64,000 nt of DNA from Rhodocollybia butyracea. Taxonomy: Eukaryota; Basidiomycota; Agaricomycetes; Agaricales; Omphalotaceae. The translations under genes and the position numbers were made by a program. A model generated the notes under the pieces. That model did not search any database. It was not told the DNA's origin and worked only from the letters and a program-made list of their open reading frames with translations. Shown piece after piece: positions 10,911 through 22,287 of this stretch (its first letter is position 1; every line of letters begins with the position of its first letter). The DNA is taken from positions 310,001 through 374,000 of the forward strand of contig JADNRY010000001.1 in the NCBI GenBank assembly GCA_015501585.1. The letters run 5' to 3'.

Positions 10911-13900
10911 ATGCCTGATCTCACAGACTCAGAGGCCATCGAGGCTCTATTCGAATCTACCTCTGGATATTTGACGTTCTCTCCTCGCATAAAGTCTCCG
11001 AAAAGTGATGAGAATGTGCCTCCAAGCCCTGCCTCAGGAAGCTCGCTTCCCTTGTTACCGAATACGCCCAATCCAGCTACTGGAACACGTAGTCCTCCTT
11101 ACTTGACCGACGTTCTTTGCTCAATGCATCCCAAGGCTCCCCGATGATTTTGCATTCGCCTAATTACGACTCAAGTAACAGCTTCCTCGAACGCTCAAGT
11201 CGATCGCTACCTCTCTCAGGATCTCTCTCTAACTTCAACTCAAACTCAACGCGTTTTGGACCACAAGAACACTGGTCAGTTACAGAGCCTACCTCGCCTA
11301 TCCTATGTCATTCAATCTCGAACTTTGATCTCATCGGAACCGTCGGCTGTGGCTCGTACGGTAAAGTACTTCTTGGAAACCTCATCAACGAGTCTACGGG
11401 AAGTAATAGGCTTCGTGCTATCAAGGTTCTACGGAAGCACGATATGCAACGAGATGGCGTCGAAGAAGTAAAGAAAGAACTCCGCACTCTACACTGGATA
11501 GCCGACATGACCAAGCCACAGAACGACACTCAAGGCATATCTTTCCTTCAAAAAATGTTCGAGAGTTTTCAAAATGAGAAATTCGTATTCATTGTCCTGG
11601 CGAGTTTCGTTTCTTCGAAGCTTGGAATTACATCTGACAAATACACAGGAATACCACCCCGTGTCCTTGGCGAATCCATTAATAGCTACTCGCCTAAAAT
11701 TCCGAAGCTTACCATCTACTGCTGCAAAAATTTCAATGTCAAAATCCAAGTCTCTTCCAATATCTTTGAGCCCAGAATCTAGCCTAGAATACTCCCATTT
11801 TTCACTCGACACCCTTCGCCTCGTAGCTGCCGAACTTGTTCTTGGTCTCATCTTCCTTCATCAAAGGGGTATCGTCCACCAAGACATCAAACCCTCCAAC
11901 ATTATGATTTCTTCAGCCGGACATATCATTATCGCAGATTTTGGTGCTTCCACCGCTCTTCCGTTCTCTTTCGATTACGAGGGTTTCCCAGTTATACCAA
12001 ACTCCCCAGCAAATAAGACATTTCATCCAATCGTGTTGAATGCCCAGGACCTTATCACCTTCACGCCTTTGTATGCCGCTCCTGAGCTCGTGCGTCGAAA
12101 CCGAGCGGGCTTGGTTATATATGACTCCCGGGCTGATTGGTGGAGCTTTGGTGTCATGCTGTATGAACTTGCGACGGAGAGTACACCGTTTATCATCACT
12201 CCAAGTAAAATTGATCATCGCGACGGAAATGAGGTGAGAAGGAAACGAAGAAGTCTGGGGGATTTCAGTCTGATGTTTGGTGCGATGGAGGAATTGGCAG
12301 CGGAATGTAACTCGGATGCAGTTTCGCAGCTGCACTCTTTCATACGAGCTGTAAGTCCTCTTTCTGGTGCTGGGCATTTAATCGTTCAGCTTATTTTCCA
12401 CATGTACTCCAGCTGCTCATTAACCGTGTATCTGACCGTCTTTCGGGAGAAGATGCGAAAACTCATAGTTTCTTTGAGTCCATATCGCATCTTTGGCACG
12501 AGATTGCTGCGTTAGAGCATCCTCCGTTTCCTGATCCTCCGCAGGTTCCATTGGATCCGGATACATCTCTGGACGTGGCATTGTCACCGAGGATTCGCAG
12601 TGATATCTACATGGAAGATGGGCAACGATCCGGCTCTCCGTTACCTCGTCGACCTCAAGAATCCCATTATAAAGACAGTCTCAGAATGACTTGGCCAAAA
12701 TCGGGAAAAAATCTTGATGAAGACGATCCCCTCAGACCTAACCATACTTCAAACCGGAACTCCTCCTCTCGAGACGAAATGGTGTCCAGTATCCCCAATA
12801 TGACATCTGTCTACGTGAATAGTACTTCCAAGGAGGTAGCATCCGCTTCGAACTCATTCTCACCCAGTTCGGATCACGAGGAATGTAGCTCAACGGCGAA
12901 CAGTAGCGGAGAAGATGAAGTGCTGGAGCATGAGACAGATGACAGTATGAACAGCCCGGTCAGCCCTCTGCAGCCGTTTCCGTCCACGGCGTCGCTGCGT
13001 TTTGTACAACTGAGGGAAGAGCAGGATGAACCTACTTTAGAAATGGAATCTCCGGATGACCCCGCTCTGTTGTATCATGACATAGAAAATGCTATCTCAT
13101 CCAGGCCGCAGAACAACGTTGTCGATGAAAGCGATCGCGCCGAAGAAGAGGATACTAGCAGTGAAGATGTAGAAGTGTGGAATCCCTGGGTTCCAAGACT
13201 ACCCCACGCGCCATTATATCCATCCGACTCCTGGCCGTCTGTACTCCCGAATCCATATTCGCCTCGATTGGAATCGGTGGCCGAATTCCAATCATTCAAC
13301 TCGATTCCAACCTTTCAACCGCAGGATATAGTTCCCGTAGAACCTGAGTCTACCCGCAAAGAGGATGTTCTTGATATCCCATCAACCTCTCCTGCTAGAG
13401 TCTTTGATGCGAGAAAGTCCACCCAGGATGGGAAGGAGACTGAGGATCTGCTGTTCTTTAAGTTGGATCCACAATCTCGCCGCCACGCATCGATATCATT
13501 TCCATTGGAAGGAAGAAAGGAAGAAGGTAAGAAACGCTGGTCGTTGTCCCAATTTCCCCCGTCAGCATCCAGTGGCTGCGATATCATCCAACGCACAACC
13601 TCTACTCCTGCTATGTCCTCCGTTCCACAACCACTCTCTTCTCTTATGATAGGTCCGAAGGCCATGCAGGAAACCGTCCCGGTGGATATCGGGCTCGATG
13701 TTAGAAGCAGCACAAATAAGAGAAAGGAGACCAAGAAGCGTTTTTCGTTGTCTGGTTCCTTCACTAGTTCTGACTATAAGGCTAAGCGGGAGAAGGACCA
13801 AAATCAATCAAATATCAATACTTCTCAGAATCCTAAGAGAAGGTTTTCTGCTCCACTCCATTTTCCGTCTCGCGGACCTCCCAGCTCTTTTGACGTGTCC

Positions 13901-14932
13901 AAGTTTAAGCTGAAGCCCAAGCCACGTTCGTTGCTGATGCTGTCTCGCGGGCGGTCCCGTCCCGAGTCGTCCGCTCCTCCGAGTCCTCCTGTGGGCATCA
14001 ATGTCTTACCCTTTCCAATGCACCAGTTGGATGGAATGCGGATTGAGCATCATCATCATGAACATCGAGCGACAAATCGTTTTCCGACCCCATCGACACC
14101 CAGAAATCGCAGTACTACGATTAGTCAGGCGACGTTGGGACGTTCGACTGGTACGAAGATGATGGCGCAAGCGGTAGCTATGCGCCGCGGTCAAAGTGAC
14201 CAAGGTGTGGGCCAGAAAGTTAGACATAGAGGGAGTCAAAGCGCGGCGGCGAGCTGGAGTCCTGCTTTGCAAGATGAGCTGACTATGGCAGTACTGTGTG
14301 CGATGGATGACAGGGACAGTGACAGTCAGAATTTTAGCATTACTCGAAGCCGCAGCAGGCCCAGAGCGCGCTTGGAGATTACCACTCCAACGAGATACCT
14401 TCAAGTTTCAAATGACGAACTTGGTGTCAAACGAGGACGCAGACCAGCTCTAGTGCCAATGGTAGCTACTGCAGCTGGTACGGCAGGGTTTTCTGAGGAT
14501 ACCAGTAGGCTAAGGGAATCCTGGGCTGAGATTGCAGGACCACATAAACATCATATCATCTCCTGTCAGAGGGGGAGAGGGGATGAGCAGCCTGCACAGG
14601 TTTGCTCGTCTCCAAGCTTGGTTGCACAGAGGGAAAACAGGAGAGAAGATCCAGGAGATGAGGAGTTCAGCCGAGGTTCGACTTTCAAAGGCCCTTTTCG
14701 GCGCCCCTCAACTTCTCACCAACGTCAGCCTTCAATACACACCTCGCGCGCGCAGCCTTCAAGACACACCTCGCAGAATCTTGCTAGCCGAAGACTGCAC
14801 AAACAACCTTCGTCTGAACCGGGGTTCAGTGAGGACCATAATAGTGATAGTGTGAAGGGTACAACGGTAGCCAAAAGGCTTTCATTGAAGAATCGAATCT
14901 GGAAAAGGTTTAGGCGGCTGACATCGTTTTGA
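10911..14932 (+). CDS. Large Ser/Thr protein kinase with long disordered tail
   Basis: Three introns (11089-11135, 11600-11648, 12351-12412) give a 1287-residue protein. The kinase domain spans roughly residues 120-485: glycine loop GTVGCGSYGKVLLG, lysine in LRAIKVL, catalytic loop IVHQDIKPSN, ADFGAS, YAAPELV and ADWWSFGVMLYELATES, which is AGC-like. The HRD arginine is Gln (HQD), so it is a non-RD kinase. A long insert lies between DFG and APE. The remaining 800 residues are low-complexity, rich in Ser, Pro and Arg with many RRxS-like sites, and end in a basic patch (KNRIWKRFRRL). The second intron fits best as GC-AG (CTG|GCGAGT), which preserves FIVLEYHP. Substrate and pathway are unknown. 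I do not recognise a yeast orthologue. It may act in polarity or nutrient signalling, but that is speculation. Confidence 0.85.
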
Positions 14933-15341
14933 GCTTAGGGTTTTTTGAAAATTTTCGCATTTTTTTCAACGATGTATATAGGTTGTAACTTCTCTAGCAT
15001 GGTAATTTGTTTATATAATTCATATTCCTTCAATGAACACCTAACAAAGGAAAAGAAGTCAATGAACTGAAGAAAAAATTGCAAGATATCGAACAGGTAA
15101 GAGTTCAGAATTGCAGAAGTACGAATCATCATATGGATAAATCCATAAGACTGTTGAGCTTGATATGTGTAATTTTGTTCATCAGGGAAAGGCAGAGACG
15201 ATTGTAACAAATGAAGAAAAAATTTATAACACTCACATCGTGGAACAGTTTCAGAAGAAAAATATCATTTGCACCGCTTTTAAAGTGCTCTCCGCGCCGA
15301 TGCGGCATCGGTGTCGGCAAAGCGTCTTGCTCATCGCTATC
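14933..15341. other. Intergenic between kinase and UPF3
   Basis: Short AT-rich stretch of 409 bp holding the kinase 3' region and the UPF3 promoter. No gene seen. Confidence 0.5.
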
Positions 15342-17077
15342 ATGGCGTCCACGACAGTAAATCCGACAAGTCCAACGCAGCCTCCGAAATCCAAAAAGGA
15401 AAAGGAACGGGAGAAGAAAGAACGAGACAGGGAACGGAAAGAGAAAGCTGCCCAACACTCAGAAAGATTAAAGATTGTAGTTCGAAAGTTGCCTCCCAAT
15501 CTACCGGAAGAGATATTCTGGCAAAGTGTACAGACTTGGGTGACAGACGAAACGACGACGTGGAAGATCTACTATCCTGGAAAGTTTCGAAGTCGGTGAG
15601 TGGGATGTACTTCTGCCAACAAGACTTGTACTTGATCTGGACAAGGGTGAACAAGGAGAACATCGCTTCTCGCGCGTATATCGTCTTCAAGGACGAAGAA
15701 CAGCTGGCCCTTTTTAGTAGAGAATATGATGGGCACTTGTTTCGAGATAAGTCAGGTAAACATCAATGACACTGATTAATTATTGTTAGCATTCTCATGG
15801 TTTCGTAGGCAATGAATCGCAGGCTGTTGTAGAGTTTGCACCGTACCAGAAAGTGCCGCCAGAAAAGAAGAAGCCAGATGCTCGTAATGGAACGATCGAG
15901 AAAGGTGTGTAGCTTCTTATGAGCTTGACGAGTCTGACCACGGAACAGACGAGAACTACATCTCTTTCATCGAATCGTTGGCCGCCGCCGCAAATCCCGA
16001 ACCAATATCCATCGAAGCACTGAGTACGTTCCATCTTGATTCTATTCTACGCACGTGTTATAATATTGCTACAAAGTTGCCCTGACCCAGGCAGCTCCGC
16101 AACCCAAGACAACACCTCTTCTCGAAGCACTTAAGGCCGAAAAGAGTGCAGTCAAGGACAAACCGACGATGAAAGAAAAAGTTGCGATTATGCGCAATAC
16201 GACTCATGAAACGGCTCGCAAGGAAGATGCCACCAAGAAGAAAGGCGGTAAAGCTACCAACTCTCATGATACACCGGCGGCTCCTTCTGCTTCAAATAAG
16301 AAGAGTCACAGCAGTAAGAAACCTGTTAACCCTGGAGCTGGACCCGCTCCCGCAGCAAGCGGACCTTCCAAATCTGGTGGATCTCCAGCTAAATTGTCCA
16401 AAGCTGCACGACAACAGGCATCCTCTCAGACCCAGCTTCAGCCTCCAATTAAGGTCCTCACTAACGCATCAGCAGCAACAACAGTGGCACCTCCTACAAC
16501 TTCGGTTTCCTCTGACCCTCGACCGGAGCCGCCATCTTCAACCGCTCCACGTCGTGGACGTCCTATCCTAGGTTTAGCTTCTCGTCATTTTGAGGCTGCT
16601 CTCAGTGGAGCTGGTGTAGGCGCAGGAGAACGCAAGTCTCGGCGAGAGCGCGACAAGGAACGAGAATCTGGTGGTGTTCTGCCCAAAGAGAAAGAAATGG
16701 GATCTGGAGGAGGAAAAGACCCCTCGTCCACAGCCAACACAACTCCAACAAACTCTAGACCTTCCCCATCCTCTCCAAAACGTGATCGGGGTAATGCAAA
16801 GCGAAAGGGTAGCATTAGTGGCGCTAGTGGGGCTCCTTCGGCTGTGGCCTCGAAGGTACCTAACATTTTGCGACGTACCGTAGCGCCAGATGGACCATCT
16901 GATCCTGGTTCAAATGCTTCCTCAACAATGTTGCAACGTGGAGGGGGCGGCGGAGATGAATCTGTCTTAGGGCCCATGGCTAATGAAGGAGGCTCTAGTG
17001 CTCGCGGTGGAAGGCGTGGACGAGGGAGAGGTGGTCGAGGCAGTGGCAACGCCGATGCTGTACCACGACCTGGGTAA
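15342..17077 (+). CDS. UPF3: Nonsense-mediated mRNA decay factor UPF3
   Basis: ATG 15342 opens a Lys/Glu-rich leader and then the Smg4/UPF3 RNP-type domain: LKIVVRKLPPNLPEEIFWQS, WKIYYPGKFRSR, VNKENIASRAYIVFKDEEQL, YDGHLFRDKSGNESQAVVEF, APYQKVPPEKKKPDARNGTI and DENYISFIESL. Four short introns join these exons in frame. The C-terminal half is low-complexity Ser/Pro/Lys ending in an RGG-like stretch (GGRRGRGRGGRGSG). UPF3 links the exon-junction complex or terminating ribosome to UPF2/UPF1. The stop at 17075-17077 lies directly after GG|GTAATG, so a further 3' exon cannot be excluded. The RGG tail suggests extra RNA contact, which is inference. Confidence 0.93.
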
Positions 17078-17779
17078 TGCAACATAATGTTGTGTGAATG
17101 GTATGTCAGATCAGCATTAATAGTTTTCGATAGTATGCTGACGATACTTTAGTTTTGACTGTTACAGTGTCTACAGCCGACCGCGGCTTATCAGAACGCT
17201 TGAATCCTCTCTGCATACTTGCCCTTCCGGTATCAGACACGCTGAGTTCGCCAGATTGGAGGTTTTACTAAAACGCACATCCGTCCCAGCGCGTCATATC
17301 TTGCCTCACCTTTGTAGCGGTGTTTTATCGCGGTTTATAGCTAATGCATACAAAGTATTTCGGTGACAAGTTAGATGCTAGCGATGATGTTGGACTAAGC
17401 TCACTTTCGTTCTTCGACCTAAATCATGGGTGTAAAATGCTTAGCCTTCCAAATGCTCCGTATTTAGCTTATCATCACAACCGAGACTTGCTGTAGAAAT
17501 TGTATTACGAGTGTTTTTCGGGTGATGTACGTGCGATTCAATACTTTGGGCAAGAGTTTGTGTATAAGATCAGAGTATATATCATGTCGAGTTTCGACTT
17601 GCATACCTTTTCTTGGTCAACTTCCTTTCCCCGAAATGACAAGTCCATTCTGGGGCCAGGCGCTGTTCCCTCTATACAAGTTTGTACTGCCTGTCTAAAC
17701 AAATGTATAGAGTCCAGGGGAGACATGTTCTGACATGTTCCCGCGCGCCTCTTGAATCCGATCTTAATCCGCGACAATC
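17078..17779. other. Intergenic, no gene seen
   Basis: About 700 bp without a recognisable exon. Opposed open frames at 17500-17777 overlap each other and match nothing I know. Confidence 0.5.
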
Positions 17780-18987
17780 ATGTCTTTTGTTCAGAAAAGA
17801 GTTTTATGCCTTCACGGGTAGGTGATGACCAAGATCGTAGGCTCAAAATATCTGATTACGTTCACAGATACTCACAGAATGCGAGTATGCTCTCAAAAAA
17901 GGTAGTATAATCCCCAATTATGCACTTCTTGAAACCTCAGATCTACCAACAGCTCGCAGCTGTTCAACTGCAATGCCCCGATATTGAGATGAGTACGGAT
18001 CCTGACACGGTCATCACGCCCTAAACTTAACGATCTCGCAGTCTTCTTCGATGCTCCTCACATTCTACAGCCGGTTGACCTTCCTGCTCCATCACAAATG
18101 GGGTATTTTGCGGGATTCGACTCGGAACCACCACCTAAAGAACCACAACGTGGTTGGTGGAAAACGCAAAATGTACACGTTATCACTGCTGGTTTGGAGG
18201 TCACACTAGCGTCGCTGAAGGATATTTTGAAGAAACGGGGCAAGTTCGATGTAAGTGACCGTAGTGACGCAGTGTTCTCTCGCTTTAGCCCATACTGAAT
18301 TTTTGAACTAGGGTGTTTTAGGATTCAGGTATGAACATCCAGCGGATACATGAAAAAATTAATAACACAGATGGACCTCTCAGTCAAGGAGCTGTGCTTG
18401 CTGCTCTACTATCTGGTCTTGTACGTCGATGTTTTGTTACATCCTCACACTTATACTTAGTGTCGATGCCCAGCTCGAGAAACCCCAGATGTATCCTTCC
18501 TTCCTTGAAGATGGAAAAGCACTGCACCCACCATTGTTCGTATACACTATCGCTACATCTATTTCTTATCTCAGTCTGTTTCTTTATTCAGTGAGTTTTG
18601 TATATGCGTCGCTGGATACAAACCTCTCGATCCCTTGGGTGCTTCACTGGTTACACCAGACTTTAAGACACCTACATTGCACATCTTGGGCCATAACGAT
18701 ATTGTTGTTACTCCAGAGAGGGCTCAGTCCCTGATAGATGTATCTTTCAATGGACGCGTGGAATACCATGACGGAGGTCTGTAATGTCTCTACTGGACTA
18801 TACATACATGATTGACAATGAATTCTGTATTGCAGGTCACTTCATACCCACTAAAACTGCGTGGCGCAAATTTCTTGCAGATTATATAAGAAACCCTACT
18901 GGAGATGTGCCTAGTCCAAACGGAGCAAAACATCATGGCTCAGCAGATAGTCGGCCATCGACACCTAGTACGCCTATCTTAGATTGA
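17780..18987 (+). CDS. FSH1-family serine hydrolase
   Basis: ATG 17780 gives MSFVQKRVLCLHG, then YSQNASMLSKK, FFDAPHILQPVDLPAPSQMG, a Trp-rich block (GWWKTQNVH), GVLGFSQGAVLAALLSGL, EKPQMYPSFLEDGKALHPPL, TPTLHILGHNDIVVTPERAQ and finally GGHFIPTKTAWRKFLADYI. This is the family order of an alpha/beta hydrolase with nucleophile Ser in GFSQG, Asp in GHNDIVV and His in GGHFIPTK. The nucleophile-elbow sequence GVLGFS is encoded by a 17 nt exon (18312-18328) whose last codon, the catalytic Ser, is split AG|T across the next intron. FSH proteins are cytosolic carboxylesterase-like enzymes related to human OVCA2. The substrate is unknown. The C-terminus is extended by a Ser/Pro tail ending STPILD. Confidence 0.88.
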
Positions 18988-19196
18988 ACATCTAGGCTTA
19001 AAAGGCTGGCATTTCGAAAGACCACACTTTTTCTTTGAATTTTATGTAAGAGAAAATCACGGCCATCGCTACTTGAAAATATTTTTACACCAAATATCAC
19101 ACAAAGAACGTCTACACGACAAACACACGAACTCTGGCTTGGAAGTTGGCACCAAACACCGTACAATGAACAACGCTAAGTCACTGTCATAAGGCT

Positions 19197-20135
19197 TACA
19201 CTTTCCCAGCGATGAACGATGCCGCAGCTGGGGTGTCCGCCCCATATGTCCTACATGAATCATATATTTAACACAGTTCAGAACCAATTGCAAGAAGTTC
19301 ATGGTACTCACAAATGGGGAGGGAGAACTAAATCCCCACCTAGGCAGATATCGTCCCCAACGTGACAGAAGACATCCACAATGCTTTGCGAAACACCAGC
19401 GACAGCTTGGCCGTCATCTGGGTCACCCTGAAGATACGGGGTCAAGGTCGATAAAGTCATGGGTTCAGGGGCACACATACAAACATGACCACAGCTTTGA
19501 TGCGCGCTGATACCGCAGAAGAGAGAAGTTTAGCAGAATTGTGAACAAGTTGAGCTCCCTGTGAGTAACCAGACGAAACAAGCGCCGCCTATAATACCAT
19601 CTTAACATTTTTGATGGCCCAAAAGATGCAAGCACGGACTCACGTTCGGGCAAGAATTCGCGGCGCTAGTAAGCATTGCAGCCATATTCGCTGAGCCTGC
19701 GGGGTCTCCGCCTAGGTAAAAGTTAAGAAAGACGGTGGTGAGTGATGCCCATCATGAAATGTCGGCCAAGCGAATACTACCTTCCAAAAAACCTGGGATA
19801 TTAGCAGCATAATTTACACCTTGGAATGAAAGCGTTTTCCCTCCCAGGTCTGCGGCGAGAGCAGCCTCCAAGGGCGGGCCAACCTACATGCGTGATAGGC
19901 CTATGTATAACGAAGCTGTGGAATTTTACGATGCTTACAACGGTGCCAATGGGAGCGGTTTCCGTTGTTCCTCTGGCAAAAACCACCTAAATCACAATGA
20001 TTCTATGCAAAAGATATCCAGAAAATGTGTGCTCACAATGACATCGGCACAGGCCTGACGCTCATCGAGAGTGGGCGCCGAAAACCCAGAGAGAGCCAGG
20101 GCCAACGCGACGAAGAGAGACGTGAAACCAGTCAT
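19197..20135 (-). CDS. Secreted cutinase (CE5)
   Basis: The start codon at 20133-20135 begins a signal peptide, MTGFTSLFVALALALSGFSA, followed by DERQACADVI. Next come VVFARGTTETAPIGTVVGPP, NYAANIPGFLEG, GDPAGSANMAAMLTSAA, GYSQGAQLVHNSAKLL, QSIVDVFCHVGDDICLGG and VLPPHLTYG, ending AASFIAGKV with TAA at 19197-19199. These are the cutinase signatures, with catalytic Ser in GYSQG, Asp in GDDIC and His in the C-terminal PPHLTYG block. Family members hydrolyse cutin or other polyester and acyl esters outside the cell. About five introns. Several copies are normal in wood- and litter-decay fungi. The gene is convergent with the FSH1-type hydrolase 210 bp away. Confidence 0.93.
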
Positions 20136-20931
20136 TCTGTTGTGAATTTGATTTATAGAGTGATAGAATTTAGTCTAGCTCCAGTGTGTTGTGGATTGGA
20201 TGCCCTCTAAGCGCGTCGATGAACCTGTTTTATAGTCCCTGAACAACCCATTCTCGAACCTTGCTTCAGGTCTGTCCGGTTATGGGCCAACCCGGAAGTT
20301 TTCCACAGACATACAACAGCAGCCGATACAAGTCACTGGTTGGAGGGCCATCAGTAATTTTCGGTATAAGCTCCATCCTGATATAATCAAGATGCAGTAG
20401 GATGTAGTGCTAAGATCAGAGCTCAAAAGCAAGTAGCGCTAAACATGTACTTTTGTAAAGTGCGGTCGGAGAGTAGAAGCTAACATCTTGGTCAAGGCTG
20501 TAGATAAGCCTTCCGTCAGTGTTGATGATAAATACTACTGTCCAGAATTGTCATCCGAGTAAAATCACTGGCGCGGCGAAAAGCCAGAGCTTGTCGCGCT
20601 AGTGTCGATTTCGGGTGCAATAAGTATAAGAATAATCACTCTCGGCGTGATGAAGTCTGTGTTGAACAGAATTGAAACGATTGACGTTGCGCCGATTCGT
20701 CTGCCTTTCAAGGTAACAAAAGCCTGAGGTTAGTCGCAAGAGACAAGTAGTGATTACAGTCAAGAGCTCCTTAAGAAGTAAGAAGTGTTTACCTGCCGTT
20801 CCACGGATGAGATCGATAAAATCGTTAAGTAGGTAGAAATTACAAGCACAGCGATCACATGGTAGTATCCTCACGGGGCGCGTCTGGCGCGCTCTTCCAC
20901 CTCTCCATTAATTTTTGTTCATCCTTGTGAT
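20136..20931. other. Intergenic between cutinase and WH1-CRIB gene
   Basis: No coding signal. TAAGCGCG occurs near 20207, about 70 bp upstream of the cutinase start. Confidence 0.45.
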
Positions 20932-22164
20932 ATGAGGAATTATTATAGCTCCCGGATACGCTTGCCAGCTATTCAAGGAATCACGATCCAAAATATTGGA
21001 ACGAGTTTTCATCGTGTTTACGCTGCTTCAGCTGACTTTGACATGAGGTATCCACGAGTACATCTTGTTGAAAGCTTGAAGAACGAAATACCCGGCATAC
21101 AGTCAACCAGTTTTGTTGCATCCGAGACCATGCCAATTATTCGGCAATTCTCCGTCACTCATTCAGCTATGTGCTCTTCATCTCACGCCGAGCGAACTAT
21201 CTGCCAGGTCACGGGAAGATTGTACCATGCCAAATTCGCCGCAATGGAACACGATTGGCAGTATTTCAACCAGCGTGGTACTATTGTTTTTGGTCAAACC
21301 CCGAGTGACGGAGTCAAAGCCGCCCAATCCACAGCTGACCTTGAAGACGGTTCTCACTGGAAAGGGCCGGAGATTGTTGCGGATGCGAATTACTGGTTCA
21401 GTCTTCAAGACGAATCAGGAAGGAATTTGTGGATGTTCCAAATACCGCCAGATTTTGCCTATCGTATCGACAAGCCTTTCTTTCATGTGTTTAACGGCAG
21501 AGTAAGTCCAACATAATTCATAGGTCCCTACTATGGCCTATTGCTAACGGGTTATTTGGTAGAGCCGAATGTGGGGCTTCCTATTTGATAGTGACCAAGA
21601 CGGACAGAATTTTGGAGAGTTCGTTCGAGCGCATATACCCAGCCCTCCTCACGTGAAACAGGACGGACAACTAGCCCGAAAGGGTACGTCTCCGTTTATC
21701 ATCCCTGACAGTTGAAACAGCGGTAATTAGAAAGTCTCTCAGTGTACAAGTCTATTAGCACTAGAACAAGTCGCGAACCTAGCATTCGTTCGAAGATATC
21801 CTTGAAATCAAGGATACTTAGGGATCACAATACCAGTACCCCTACTCTGGTTCCTTCTTCCCAAGGAGAGGCCTTTCCGGAATACAGGCCTCGACAAAAT
21901 ATTAAAGGTATCACTACATCTATGATATCTCTTCCGGAGACGCAGACTTTTGTCCATGTCGGGCATATTGGCTTCGATTGCAATGGTGCTATCGAGTGCT
22001 CAGGTGGGGTTGACCCATCTTGGTCGAATGCCATAACACACCTGGAAACGCGCCAGAAAGCCGGTGAAACCTCAAGTATGCCTGCGGATAAAGATCTTAC
22101 TGGCAGCCGCAGATCAGGCATAGCGGGCTTCGGTCTCGCTGGGATACACGCAGGCTGTTTCTAG
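20932..22164 (+). CDS. WH1 (EVH1) + CRIB protein, WASP-like but without VCA region
   Basis: Two introns (21502-21562, 21684-21730) give 374 residues from ATG 20932. Residues about 70-225 read as a WH1 domain: CQVTGRLYHAKFAAMEHDW, GPEIVADANYWFSLQDESGR, NLWMFQIPPDFAYRIDKPFF, HVFNGRSRMWGFLFDSDQDG. Around residues 296-312 lies a CRIB/GBD motif, ISLPETQTFVHVGHIGFD, followed by IECSGGVDPSWSNAITHL, as in the Cdc42-binding region of WASP. There is no proline-rich stretch, no WH2 motif and no acidic Trp-containing tail before the stop. The converging NDH2 stop is only 123 bp further, so a missing VCA exon is unlikely. Family knowledge suggests binding to WIP/verprolin-type ligands (WH1) and to Cdc42 or Rac (CRIB). 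It could not activate Arp2/3 directly. The first 40-60 residues are not conserved and the true start may be a later Met. Confidence 0.75.
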
Positions 22165-22287
22165 ACAACTGGTAGGGCTGGAGATCAGAATGTATTTCAG
22201 AGTTTGGGCTGCCTTATATTATTGTGGAATTAGTGGAGTAATTATAGAAAATAGTACTGTAGACAAAACTGCGCATGCTGAGAAACA

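Noticed and set aside
16585..17085. 166-codon reverse frame, Pro-rich
   Set aside because: It lies opposite the UPF3 Arg/Gly/Ser tail. Forward splicing and family match are clear.
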